DNA from: an uncultured Massilia sp.
GTDB taxonomy: Bacteria; Pseudomonadota; Gammaproteobacteria; Burkholderiales; Burkholderiaceae_D
Direction: 5' to 3'
DNA length: 40,373 nt
NCBI GenBank assembly: GCA_913777025.1
Contig: CAJYQM010000187.1
Coordinates: 1-40,373, forward strand
Shown one piece after another: positions 1 to 8,421 of this stretch; the first letter of the stretch is position 1, and every line of letters begins with the position of its first letter. A program made the translations under genes and the position numbers. The notes under the pieces are model-generated. The model did not search any database, had not been told where the DNA came from, and saw only the letters and a list, made by a program, of their open reading frames with translations.

Positions 1-127
1 AGCTGCAAGTGCGTGCTGCCATCCTCAATCGCTTCACGAGCCTGGGAACGCCCACGACGGTGACCATGCCGTAAATCCGTTTGGGGTTTGGGGTATTACG
101 TGTTCAGACCGTTTGTGCAACAAAGCC
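1..127 (+). mobile_element. IS5-family (IS903-like) element, right end only
   Basis: The window opens inside an insertion sequence. Positions 112-127, read inward on the minus strand, are GGCTTTGTTGCACAAA, which closely resembles the terminal inverted repeat of IS903-group IS5 elements. A short open frame ending at 74 reads as a transposase C-terminus. About 50 bases of typical sub-terminal sequence lie between. The reading frame of the acyltransferase to the right breaks down at this boundary. IS903-type elements make 9-bp duplications, so 128-136 (TCAGCCAGG) would be one copy. The other end lies outside the window and cannot be checked. Confidence 0.72.
3..74 (+). CDS. IS5-family transposase, C-terminal 23 residues (partial)
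   Basis: The frame is open from the first bases and ends with TAA at 72-74. The visible peptide runs LQVRAAILNRFT then SLGTPTTVTMP. This matches the usual tail of IS903-like DDE transposases, where a conserved LNRFT/LNRMT-x-LG segment precedes a short end. The gene points toward the inverted repeat at 112-127, as expected for such an element. Most of the protein, including the catalytic residues, lies upstream of the window. The assignment rests on remembered family tails and the adjacent inverted repeat. Confidence 0.6.
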   Translation: MQVRAAILNRFTSLGTPTTVTMP

Positions 128-698
128 TCAGCCAGGGCACACGGCGCCCGGCCAGCGTCCCAGAGAACCAGAGAAGCAAGGTCGTCAGCGCATACAGCTG
201 GAAATCGATCGCCACATACCAGGCCCCAGCCGACAGCGATTCATACCCCAACACCCCATGCAGCAACAGCACGTGCGCGAACAACTGCCCGATGGTCGGC
301 ATGGGCGAAATCGAATCGTCGGTCATCCAGAGGCTGGCCACGGCCGAGGCGACAATCGCCAGCAGCATCGCCACGATGAACGACGGCGCCAGCTTGATGT
401 AGCGGCGCCAGATGGTCTGCAAGGGATTGGCGATACCGGGCAGCCCCTGCGGCGACAGCGATTTGGCCGCCAGGAAGCCACCGATGACGAGGAAGACTTG
501 CACGGCAATGCGTGCGTAATCGTAGAGCCAGTCGATCAGCGAGGGCATGATCGTCCGCGCGTGGTCGGACATCGGTCCATAGAACGCCAGGTGATGCAGC
601 ACGATCAGCTGCGCCGAGCCGGCCTTCAGGAGGTTAATCAGGACTAACTGCGTCTGCTTCGTTTGCGCCGATCCGGGCGCCTTCGTTGCTCCATGCAT
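96..698 (-). pseudogene. Acyltransferase-3 family membrane protein, truncated by IS insertion
   Basis: The frame encodes 200 residues, of which about 190 are native. Hydrophobic segments include ones near 62-77 and 107-128, with the motif VQVFLVIGGFLAAKSL and a later WYVAIDFQLYAL. This pattern fits the OafA/NolL-type acyltransferase-3 family, integral membrane enzymes that acylate sugars or surface glycans and normally have about 350-400 residues. After residue 190 (near base 128) the sequence runs into the insertion-sequence end and stops within ten codons. Roughly half of the transmembrane core is therefore missing here, and the rest presumably lies beyond the element, outside the window. 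The start at 698 is plausible but no strong ribosome site is visible. Confidence 0.7.
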
Positions 699-871
699 GG
701 GTTTCCAGCCTTACTCAACAATGTGTCACCCGGCACGAGATCGACTCACAATGTTGTCGAAATGGCCGAGTGACGCACTATAGCCGAGCTGGAAACATCA
801 AGGCCGCGCGTTACATTCAGTAAATTCTTTCATTTGGCGGTCTTTACTCGGTATTTTTCAGCATTCACGGG

Positions 872-2089
872 TCAGGAACAGCTGCCATACGCGTAATAGC
901 CCGCCGAGGTGCGCCGCACGTCGGTATAGGCCGTCGCCAGGTAATAGCCCAGGTACTGGTTCGAATTGACCGCATACACCTGGCCATCCGCGCCGATGTA
1001 AGCCCGGCCATTGGCCACGTGCGACACATTGCTGGCATACCAGTGGCTGCAGGTGAACGGTGCCGACGTGTTGCCGCTGACGACCTTGTCGATCATGGTC
1101 TTGATGGCGACCATTTGCCCGCCGCTCTTGGCCGGAAAATTGACATCCTCGTAGCCCCACCAATCCCAGCAGCCGCCGGGGTTATTCGCGGTGACGATCG
1201 TCTGCGGGTACAGCACGATGATCTTGTTGGTGTCGGCCCAACGGTTGTAGCCAGCGTTCTGATAAAACGCGGTGCCGACGACGGACGCGCTTTGCAGGCA
1301 GCCGTGGAAAGCCACGTGCAGCCTGCACGCCTGCCCTGCGGCGCAGGTGGCCGGTACATAGGCGTAGCCGCTGCTGGCCATGCTGTAGACGTTGGGATTG
1401 AAATTGCCCCAGAACGCGGCCTGGTCGAAGTTGATGAAGCTGCCGGTCAACGTGCCCACGTTCTTCGCGTTCAGCGGTCCATAGATCCATGTCAGGATGT
1501 CGCCCGCGGTATCGAAGTTGCAGTTGTTGACGTAAGGGGAACCGTTGACGCTGCAGCCGTTGCCGAAGAAGTCGGTCGGAATCGAATGCTCGACCGTGAG
1601 GTTGTTCTTGTAATAGACGTTCGCAGCCGGGATGTAATTCGTGTACATCGTCTTGAGGTCATCCATGACCGGCTGGCGTACCGTCGAATCAATGGTGCCG
1701 GACAGCAGGTAGACCTTGGAAGCCGCCATATTGCTGGTCGGGTCGATGTAGCCATTCCCCGACCAGGTATTCACCACCGAGATCAGATAAGGCAGGTTGC
1801 GCGATCCCGTATTCGCCATGCAGGGTCCGACCGATATCGCGACATTCCCCTGCGAGCAGTACACCGGACCGCCGGCGATGATGCCGGCGCCCTTCCTGAC
1901 GGTGGTCGAGTACGCGAAATGCATCTGCGCCGCCATGTGGGCGCCGGACGAGAAGCCGGATACGGACACTTCGTTGACGCTGACGTTGTATTTGGGGAGG
2001 GCGACGACTGCCGCCAGGGCGCTTGCGCTCAGCAAGCCGGCGGCCATGGTGATGCCTGCGCATAGGGCTGCGCCAATTCGAGCTTTCAT
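872..2089 (-). CDS. Secreted PHB depolymerase-type esterase (type II catalytic domain)
   Basis: This 405-residue protein has an N-terminal signal peptide (about 1-26, ending ALAA). The lipase box GFSSG puts the nucleophile at Ser47. Candidate partners are Asp134 (in GTIDST) and His168 (in VEHSIP), and the oxyanion-type FHGC lies at 261-264. The order Ser-Asp-His-oxyanion His is that of type II poly(3-hydroxybutyrate) depolymerases, in which the oxyanion histidine follows the triad. Residues 346-405 form a small cysteine-bounded module with SNVSHVANGRA, seen as a C-terminal appendage in related secreted esterases and possibly substrate-binding. GGAGA lies a few bases upstream of the ATG. The family hydrolyses scl-PHA outside the cytoplasm or related esters. 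Polymer specificity is inferred. Confidence 0.8.
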   Translation of the reverse strand: MKARIGAALCAGITMAAGLLSASALAAVVALPKYNVSVNEVSVSGFSSGAHMAAQMHFAYSTTVRKGAGIIAGGPVYCSQGNVAISVGPCMANTGSRNLPYLISVVNTWSGNGYIDPTSNMAASKVYLLSGTIDSTVRQPVMDDLKTMYTNYIPAANVYYKNNLTVEHSIPTDFFGNGCSVNGSPYVNNCNFDTAGDILTWIYGPLNAKNVGTLTGSFINFDQAAFWGNFNPNVYSMASSGYAYVPATCAAGQACRLHVAFHGCLQSASVVGTAFYQNAGYNRWADTNKIIVLYPQTIVTANNPGGCWDWWGYEDVNFPAKSGGQMVAIKTMIDKVVSGNTSAPFTCSHWYASNVSHVANGRAYIGADGQVYAVNSNQYLGYYLATAYTDVRRTSAGYYAYGSCS

Positions 2090-2253
2090 GCTTGTCTCCG
2101 ATCGTTATGGTTGTGTGATCTGATGCGTGAAGGACGCGTCAACGTTCAGCCATTGACCGGAGGCAGAGTAGTTCAGTTAAGTAAATGTTCAAGCAGAAAC
2201 GCTGTGCATTTACGAAGGGCGGCTGTGCAAAAAATCGCCATGCGAACTTTTAG

Positions 2254-3093
2254 TCAGACCCGCCGTACCGGATCCCCACCAACAAACTTCATCCCCCGCC
2301 TGCTAACCACCTGCACCACCAACGCCGCCACCGCCGCCACCCCAAACGCCACCGCCACCGACCGCTCCCGCAAGGCCAGCGACAACACCACACAAAAAGT
2401 CGCAAACGCGTAATACCCCCGCACCATGCCGCGCAGAATCCCTTCCGCATACGCCCGCCCGGACGCGTAATGCGAAAAGCCGACCAGGATCGTCCCCATC
2501 ACTGGGAACATCGCAAAGAAGCCGCTCAGGCGCGGCCCCAGCCCGGCCGCGGCGCAGGTCACCGCAAAGGACAGCGCCGCGCCGCCCAGCATCCGCAGCA
2601 GCAAATCGTTCGGCTGCCTGGCGCTGCGTGCGCCGGCGCCTTCGCTGGGCGGAAACAGGCGCGGCGTCACCATCAGCAAGCAGACCACCAGCGCGAATCC
2701 CGGCAGCAGCGGCAATTCGACCATCTGCAGGCCCGCCACCGCCGCCGCATACGCCCCCAGCGCGCACAGCATCGACCCCAACACGCCAAACCGGCGCGCC
2801 GCCCAGGCATAGGCCAAGCCGAACACCAGCACGGCGATCACGGCCAGCAGTGTGTTCCCGGCCGCCGTCGCCACGAAGCCGCGTCCCTGCTCGAGCGCCA
2901 TGGTCAGCAGGATCGGGCCGGCGACGATCGGCAAGGCCGAGAACCAGCCGGCGGCATCCGGTCCCCATCGCCGGCCGATCAGCGTCACTATATAAATGAG
3001 GGCAGGCACCAGGAACAGCTTCAGGACGAGGATGGGAATCAAGGTCGGGCTCGGTGATGGGATGACGGCGATGGTAATGCGGACGGCAGGCAC
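2254..3093 (-). CDS. Uncharacterised multi-pass membrane protein
   Basis: The 279-residue frame is mostly hydrophobic, with about eight to nine candidate membrane helices. Recurrent features include LVPALIYIVTLIGRRWGP near the start and a later FFAMFPVMGTILVGFSHYA. I recognise a recurrent proteobacterial membrane protein type of unknown role but no named family. No catalytic motif is evident. The annotated ATG at 3093 has no clear ribosome site and adds about 17 polar residues before the first helix, so a later TTG or GTG start is possible. It is divergent from the TonB receptor at 3236 and shares its intergenic region. Confidence 0.65.
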   Translation of the reverse strand: MPAVRITIAVIPSPSPTLIPILVLKLFLVPALIYIVTLIGRRWGPDAAGWFSALPIVAGPILLTMALEQGRGFVATAAGNTLLAVIAVLVFGLAYAWAARRFGVLGSMLCALGAYAAAVAGLQMVELPLLPGFALVVCLLMVTPRLFPPSEGAGARSARQPNDLLLRMLGGAALSFAVTCAAAGLGPRLSGFFAMFPVMGTILVGFSHYASGRAYAEGILRGMVRGYYAFATFCVVLSLALRERSVAVAFGVAAVAALVVQVVSRRGMKFVGGDPVRRV

Positions 3094-3158
3094 AGGTCGA
3101 GCGATATTGATGCCATGAATTGCTCACCTGAGCGACAGGACACGCTCAAGTAATTATT

Positions 3159-3187
3159 TTGTCATGCAAAACAAATAAGCCAGTCAT
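3159..3187 (+). promoter_or_regulatory. Possible degenerate Pho-box-like repeats
   Basis: TTGTCAT (3159-3165) and CAGTCAT (3181-3187) each match the Pho-box half-site CTGTCAT at six of seven positions. Their starts are 22 bp apart, two 11-bp steps. The intermediate 11-bp position (AACAAAT) matches poorly. The repeats sit about 50-75 bp before the TonB receptor start. The downstream pair handles phosphodiesters, so PhoB control would make sense, but the match is partial. Confidence 0.3.
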
Positions 3188-3235
3188 CTTGCAAGGCTAA
3201 GCTGCGGTCCATTTCAACCGACCCAGCCTCGCCTG

Positions 3236-5635
3236 ATGAAGCCCACCACCTCCGCTGTCCTGCGTCCCACCCTGATCGCCCTCGCCGCCGCCTTCCTGTG
3301 CGCAGCCACCGCCCACGCCGAAGACACGCCGGTTGCCGCACCAGCCGCCGCGGACGCTCCCGCCGCCCCGGCCATCCAGGACACCACGCCGCAAGGCGCC
3401 ATCGCCACCGTCGAGATCTCGACCCGCAAGACCCGCTCCTCGGTCGCGATGGGCGGCGTCGAGATCCAGAAGGTGCTGCCGGGCGTGAATCCGCTGAAGG
3501 CGCTGCAGGCCCTGCCCGGCGTCAGCTTCCAGACCGCGGACCCATGGGGCAACAACGAGCAGAACCTGTCGCTGTTCGTGCACGGCTTCAATGCGCAGCA
3601 GATGGGTTTCACGATGGATGGCGTGCCGCTCGGCGACCAGAGCTACGGCAACTACAACGGCCTGGCGCCGCAGCGCGCGCTGACCAGCGAGAACGTGCGC
3701 AGCGTGGTGCTGGCCACCGGTGCGGGCGACCTCGGCACGCCGTCGACCAACAACCTGGGCGGCACCATCGAGACCTATTCGATCGACCCGGCCCGCGACC
3801 GCAACGTGAACGTCCAGCAGACCCTGGGCAGCCACAAGGCGACGCGCACCTTCGTGCGCTTCGACTCGGGTGAAAAAGACGGCAACAGCTTCTTCATCTC
3901 CGGCCTGCACCACGAAGCCAAGGCCTGGGATTTCAACGGCCGCCAGAGCAACGACCAGGTCAACGCCAAGTTCGTGCACCAGGGCGATGCCGGCAAGCTG
4001 ACGCTGTTCGCCGACTGGTCCGACAAGACCGAGCCGAACGAGGATTCGACCCTGCACCAGGCCGGCCTGGCCTCGCCCTACACGCGTCCCTTCCTGTACC
4101 CGGACTTTGCCGCGGCGCTGGCCTACCTGAGCGCGAACGGCGCGCCGCCGGCCGCCGTGGGCGCGAACTTCCGCAACTACTACAGCGACGCCCAGCGCAC
4201 CGATAAACTGGCCTACGCCAAGTACGAGGCCTACCTGGGCGACACCCTCACCTGGACCAACCAGTACTACTTCCACCACAACGACGGCGTCGGCGTGGTG
4301 GCCGGTCCGATCAACCAGGCCGGCCTGCCGGGCCTGTTCAACGTCTATTATCCGAACCAGAACCTGAAGCAGATCTTCGGCAATTCGGGCTACGCGACCC
4401 GCACCACCGAGTACAGGATCAACCGCCAGGGCTGGCTGTCCAACGTGCGCTGGGAAGTCGGCGACCATCGCATCCAGGGCGGCCTCTGGTTCGAGCACAA
4501 CAACTCGGGCGCCTACCGCCGCTGGTATGCGCTGGACGTGAACAACCCGAGTTCGCCATACACGCGCCCGAGCAATCCCCTGATCACGCAGTACGGCAGC
4601 GACATCGACAACAAGGTCGTGCAGCTGCACCTGCAGGACGAATGGCGCCTGCGCGACGACTTCGTGGTGCAGGGCGGCTTCAAGTCCAGCCTGCAGTTTG
4701 CCGATGGCCGCTTCCCGGTCAACACGCTGCCGAAGGCGATCAGCGCCACCGCCACCGGTGGCCTGCCGGAAGGGAAGATCGATACCAAAAAATGGTTCCT
4801 GCCGGGGATCGGCGCGCGCTGGGACCTCAGCAAGTCCGACCAGGTCTTCGCCAACGTGCAGAAGAACCTGCGCCAGTTCATGACCTACGGCGGCGGCGGC
4901 AATTCGCCGTGGAGCCTGTCCTCGCAGGCAGCCTTCGACTACTTCAAGGCCACGGCCAAGCCCGAGACCTCGATCACCTATGAGCTGGGCCTGCGCGATT
5001 CGCGCAACCTGGACCTGGGACCGCTCACCGCCTTCGACGGCCAGGTCGCGCTGTACCACGTGACCTTCCGCGACCGCCAGCTGGCGATCAGCTCGAACCC
5101 GATCATCACCTCGTTCGCCGGCGGCACCACGATCCTGTCGAACGTCGGCAGCGTCAAGACCGACGGCGTCGACCTGGCCGGCACCTTCCACTTCGGCCGC
5201 GCCTTCTCGTTCTACGACGCCATCTCCTACAACCGCTCCAAGTACCAGGACAGCTACTATTCCGGCACCACCCTGATCCCGACCGCGGGCAAGCTCGTCC
5301 CGAACACGCCGGCGTGGATGAACAAGTTCGTCGCCACCTATAAGCCGGGCGCGGACATCGAGCTGCAGCTGTCGGGCGACTACGTCGGCAAGCGCTACGC
5401 GACCTACACCAACGACCTCGACATCCCCGGCTACTTCCTGATGGGCCTGAGCGTCTCGGGTAAAGTACCGCTGTCGACCGGCTTTTTGAAGAACCTGCGC
5501 TGGACCGTGAGCGCGACCAACCTGCTCAATCGCGAAGGCCCGCTGCAGCCGGTGGTCGGCCAGCCGAGTGGCAGCTACGCGACTTACCCGATCCCGCCGC
5601 GCATGGGCTTCATCACCTTGAAAGCGGATATCTGA
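3236..5635 (+). CDS. TonB-dependent outer-membrane receptor
   Basis: A 799-residue receptor with a signal peptide (cleavage near 28, after AHA), an Ala/Pro-rich linker to about 52, and a TonB-box-like ATVEIS near 56-61. The plug domain follows (about 65-180, with LPGVSFQTAD, LFVHGFNAQQMGFTMDGVPLG and LATGAGDLGTPSTN), then a long barrel rich in alternating aromatic residues. The C-terminus is GFITLKADI, so the usual terminal aromatic residue is replaced by Ile. Such receptors import substrates across the outer membrane using ExbBD-TonB energy. The stop overlaps the start of a glycerophosphodiesterase, suggesting the pair imports and processes a phosphodiester-containing compound. The ligand is unknown and a siderophore cannot be excluded. 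The ribosome site is weak. Confidence 0.88.
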   Translation: MKPTTSAVLRPTLIALAAAFLCAATAHAEDTPVAAPAAADAPAAPAIQDTTPQGAIATVEISTRKTRSSVAMGGVEIQKVLPGVNPLKALQALPGVSFQTADPWGNNEQNLSLFVHGFNAQQMGFTMDGVPLGDQSYGNYNGLAPQRALTSENVRSVVLATGAGDLGTPSTNNLGGTIETYSIDPARDRNVNVQQTLGSHKATRTFVRFDSGEKDGNSFFISGLHHEAKAWDFNGRQSNDQVNAKFVHQGDAGKLTLFADWSDKTEPNEDSTLHQAGLASPYTRPFLYPDFAAALAYLSANGAPPAAVGANFRNYYSDAQRTDKLAYAKYEAYLGDTLTWTNQYYFHHNDGVGVVAGPINQAGLPGLFNVYYPNQNLKQIFGNSGYATRTTEYRINRQGWLSNVRWEVGDHRIQGGLWFEHNNSGAYRRWYALDVNNPSSPYTRPSNPLITQYGSDIDNKVVQLHLQDEWRLRDDFVVQGGFKSSLQFADGRFPVNTLPKAISATATGGLPEGKIDTKKWFLPGIGARWDLSKSDQVFANVQKNLRQFMTYGGGGNSPWSLSSQAAFDYFKATAKPETSITYELGLRDSRNLDLGPLTAFDGQVALYHVTFRDRQLAISSNPIITSFAGGTTILSNVGSVKTDGVDLAGTFHFGRAFSFYDAISYNRSKYQDSYYSGTTLIPTAGKLVPNTPAWMNKFVATYKPGADIELQLSGDYVGKRYATYTNDLDIPGYFLMGLSVSGKVPLSTGFLKNLRWTVSATNLLNREGPLQPVVGQPSGSYATYPIPPRMGFITLKADI

Positions 5636-6777
5636 TGCAAGCGATCGTTCTACCATCCGATCCGCTGCGGCGGCGCTTATTGAAAGGGGCCGCCGGCCTC
5701 GCCCTGGGCACACTGCCCGGCTTGGCACTGGCGCAACAAGCCAAACGCCTCGACCCCACATCAAAGCCGACGCTGTACGCCCACCGCGGCGCCAGCGCGC
5801 TGCGCCCGGAGCACACGCTGGCATCCTATGCCAGGGCGATCCAGGATGGCGCCGACTTCGTCGAGCCGGACCTGGTTGCTACGCGCGATGGCGTGCTGGT
5901 GGCCCGCCACGAAAACGCCATCACCGACACCACCGACGTCGCCACCCGTCCCGAGTTCGCGAATCGTAAAAACCGCAAGGTGATCGACGGCGAGGCGCAT
6001 GAAGGCTGGTTCGTCTCCGACTTCACCTTCGCGGAACTGAAAACGCTGCGCGCCGTCGAGCGCCTGCCGAAGATGCGCGGTACCGCGTACGACGGCCAGT
6101 TCCAGCTCATAAGCCTGGAAGAAGTCATCGACTTCGTGGCGGCCGAAGCGGCGGCGCGCGGGCGCACCATCGGCCTGATCCCGGAGCTGAAGCACTCGAC
6201 CTGGTTTGCGCAGGCTGGATTGCCGCTGGAAGACCGCTTCGTCTCGACCCTGAAGGCGCATGCCTACACGCGGCGTGCACCGGTGACCGTGCAATCCTTC
6301 GAGACGGCCAACCTGAAGCAGTTGCGCAAGGCGTTGGGCAAACCGGACAATATCCGCCTGGCCCAGCTGGTCATCGCCGGCGGCAAGTACGATGCCGTGC
6401 GCCCGGCCGACGTGGCCATCGCCGGCGGCAGCCTGACCTATGGCGAGATGGTCACGGCGCGCGGCCTGCGCCAGATGGCGGCCTATGCCGACGTGGTGGC
6501 GCCGGTCACGCGCGCCGTGATCCCGCTCGGCGCCGACGAGCGCCTGACGAAACCGACCGCGCTGGTGGCGGACGCGCACGCGGCCGGGCTGCAGGTGGTG
6601 GCCTGGACCTTCCGCCCCGAGAACGCCTTCCTGGCGGCCGACTTCCGCAATGGAGAAGGGCCGAACGCGCGCAACGAAGCGGGTTCGATCGCGGAGATGC
6701 GGCGCTATCTCGAGACCGGCATCGACGGCTTGTTCAGCGACGATACGGCGCTGGCGAAGGCGGCGATCCAGGCTTGA
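5635..6777 (+). CDS. Tat-exported glycerophosphodiester phosphodiesterase
   Basis: This 380-residue protein starts on the base that ends the receptor's stop codon (TGATG), so translation is probably coupled. The N-terminus carries a twin-arginine-type signal (RRRLLKG at 12-18, then a hydrophobic stretch to about 33). The GDPD fold is clear: catalytic HRG at 50-52, PEHT at 58-61, metal ligands Glu77 and Asp79 in EPDL, and the second catalytic His92 in RHE. Later motifs include PELKHS and a C-terminal GIDGLFSDD. The enzyme family hydrolyses glycerophosphodiesters to glycerol-3-phosphate and an alcohol, here probably in the periplasm. It matches GlpQ-type periplasmic enzymes in length. The exact substrate is not visible. 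Confidence 0.9.
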   Translation: MQAIVLPSDPLRRRLLKGAAGLALGTLPGLALAQQAKRLDPTSKPTLYAHRGASALRPEHTLASYARAIQDGADFVEPDLVATRDGVLVARHENAITDTTDVATRPEFANRKNRKVIDGEAHEGWFVSDFTFAELKTLRAVERLPKMRGTAYDGQFQLISLEEVIDFVAAEAAARGRTIGLIPELKHSTWFAQAGLPLEDRFVSTLKAHAYTRRAPVTVQSFETANLKQLRKALGKPDNIRLAQLVIAGGKYDAVRPADVAIAGGSLTYGEMVTARGLRQMAAYADVVAPVTRAVIPLGADERLTKPTALVADAHAAGLQVVAWTFRPENAFLAADFRNGEGPNARNEAGSIAEMRRYLETGIDGLFSDDTALAKAAIQA

Positions 6778-6795
6778 GCCGATGCGCCGCGCCGC

Positions 6796-7371
6796 TCAGC
6801 GCCCGTAGGTGGCGGTGAGCCGGGCACTGCCCAGCGCGTTCGCATGCACCATGAACCCGACCATGGCGCCCGAGGGCGCTGCCGGCACCGGCAACTTTTC
6901 CACCTTCAGCGCATGCACGCTCACCACGTAACGGTGCGGCTTGTCCCCCGCCGGCGGGCAGGCACCGCCGAAGGCCAGCGTCCCGAAGTCGTTGCGCCCC
7001 GGGTGTGCGCCTGGCGGCAGCGTCCCGGCACCGGCGGCGGCACCCGCCCCGGCCGCCAGGCTGCGCACATCGGCGGGAATGTCGTACACGACCCAGTGCC
7101 ACCAGCCGCTGCCGGTCGGCGCATCCGGATCGTAGACGGTCACCACGAAGCTCTTCGTCCCCGCCGGCGGATCGCTCCACGTGAGCTGGGGCGACTGGTC
7201 ACCGCCCTGGCAACCGAAGCCGTTCAGCACCTGCTGGCTGCCGAGGGCGCCGTGGTCGCGCAGGTCGGCGCTTTTCAAATCGAGCGCATGCGCGGCGGGC
7301 AGGGCCAGCCAGGCGCAGCAAGTCAGTGAATAGATGGAACGGCGCAGGAAGGCACGCGATATCGACGACAT
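6796..7371 (-). CDS. YbhB/YbcL family (PEBP, Raf-kinase-inhibitor-like) exported protein
   Basis: 191 residues with a signal peptide (about 1-29, ending AAHA). The PEBP domain follows, with LTWSDPPAGTKSF, YDPDAP, HWVVYDIP and a GxNDFG-type motif (GRNDFG) near the middle. The GGACPPAGDKPHRY segment is typical of the bacterial YbhB/YbcL branch. These proteins bind anionic small molecules or phospholipid head groups, and their physiological role is mostly unknown. An Ala/Gly-rich loop (AAGAGAAAGAG) replaces the usual short linker. The gene is convergent with the glycerophosphodiesterase, with only 18 bp between the stops, and lies downstream of an AraC-type gene on the same strand. Confidence 0.85.
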   Translation of the reverse strand: MSSISRAFLRRSIYSLTCCAWLALPAAHALDLKSADLRDHGALGSQQVLNGFGCQGGDQSPQLTWSDPPAGTKSFVVTVYDPDAPTGSGWWHWVVYDIPADVRSLAAGAGAAAGAGTLPPGAHPGRNDFGTLAFGGACPPAGDKPHRYVVSVHALKVEKLPVPAAPSGAMVGFMVHANALGSARLTATYGR

Positions 7372-7467
7372 GAAGGTTCTCCAGGGTGTGAACAGGACCT
7401 TCAGGATGCCGCCACCGGCGCGCGCCGTCCGCTCACCTTGCTGCGCGCAGCGCTCGATGTATCGCTA

Positions 7468-8307
7468 TCAGAGGCTGCTTCCCACCGCCGCCGCCTCGAC
7501 GCCGAACCGCGCCGCGAACTGCCGGCAAAAGCTCGGCACCGAGCGGTAGCCGCAAGCCTGCGCCACGGCTTTCAGGGGCCGGCGCGTCGCCTGCAGCTGG
7601 ACCAGGCCGTGATCGAGCCGCGCCTCGCGCACCAGCACGCGCAGCGAGGTCTGTTCCGCGGCCAGGCGCCGGCGCAGCGTGGCGCCGCTCATGTGCAGCT
7701 GCGCCTCGACGTCGGCCGAACTCCAGTCGCGCGCCGGGTCGGCGCCGACCAGCAGGCGGATGCGCGCCGCCAGCGCCGGGTCCCGGGCCAGCCGGAACTG
7801 CGCGTCCCCGGTCCGCGCCAGCGTCAGCAGCAGGCCCAGCAGCGCGTGGTCGTGCGCGGCGCCATCGGCGGCCGCGTCGCCTGTCGCGGGAAGCAGCATC
7901 AGGCGCTGCAAGTCCTCGCGCAGCGGCGCCAGCGCGCCGGTGCCCAGCGCCGGGCCGGGCGCGGGCGGCAAGCCGTGCGCATCGAGCAGCGTGCGCGCCA
8001 TGTCGACCACGCGCCAGGGAAAGCCGATGCACCAGGCGCGATAGGCGTCGCGCTCGGTCAGGTTGCTGACGGTGCCCTTGAAACTGCGATGCAGCATCAG
8101 GTACTGGCCCACGCCGACGGCCACGCTGGCCTGCTCCGCCGTGATGACTTTCCGTCCTTGTAACGGGATCACCAGCGCCGGCTGGTCGACGCTGCAGGTG
8201 CGCAGGGTGTAGGGCTGCAGCGCGCTGATGAGGATGCCGGGGGACGCGGGTCCCGGGCGCAGCCACTCCAGGGGCGTGGCGTCAAAGGGGAGTTCGTTGG
8301 CCTTCAT
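7468..8307 (-). CDS. AraC-family transcriptional regulator
   Basis: A 279-residue protein. Residues 1-165 form a ligand-binding-type N-terminal domain (with VIPLQGRKVITAE and GQYLMLHRSFKG). The C-terminal part has two helix-turn-helix units: about 200-221 (VEAQLHMSGATLRRRL) and 246-268 (KAVAQACGYRSVPSFCRQF). The second matches the AraC signature. The start at 8307 is preceded on its own strand by TATGAT and a near-palindrome around GATCGATATTG. The target is unknown. The YbhB-like gene lies 96 bp downstream on the same strand and the HAD gene is divergent, so either could be regulated. Confidence 0.85.
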   Translation of the reverse strand: MKANELPFDATPLEWLRPGPASPGILISALQPYTLRTCSVDQPALVIPLQGRKVITAEQASVAVGVGQYLMLHRSFKGTVSNLTERDAYRAWCIGFPWRVVDMARTLLDAHGLPPAPGPALGTGALAPLREDLQRLMLLPATGDAAADGAAHDHALLGLLLTLARTGDAQFRLARDPALAARIRLLVGADPARDWSSADVEAQLHMSGATLRRRLAAEQTSLRVLVREARLDHGLVQLQATRRPLKAVAQACGYRSVPSFCRQFAARFGVEAAAVGSSL

Positions 8308-8421
8308 ATCCGATCGATATTGTTCACAAAATCATAGCACCCGGGCCAGCCGGGCAGGCCGGCGCGAAACGCTCGATCTCCTGCGCTCAACGCTCGATCG
8401 CTTCCATGCGATGATGGCCGC

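Noticed and set aside
81-647. 188-codon frame over the start of the window
   Set aside because: Antisense to the truncated acyltransferase and rich in Arg/Gln/His. It also crosses the insertion-sequence boundary.
3159-3187. Sigma-70 promoter using TTGTCA as -35
   Set aside because: At 17-bp spacing the -10 would be AGTCAT, which is a poor match.
3197-5824. 875-codon open frame antisense to the TonB receptor
   Set aside because: The receptor on the other strand has a signal peptide, plug and barrel. The antisense product is Arg/Val/Gly/Ala-rich without domains, a usual by-product of high-GC codon bias.
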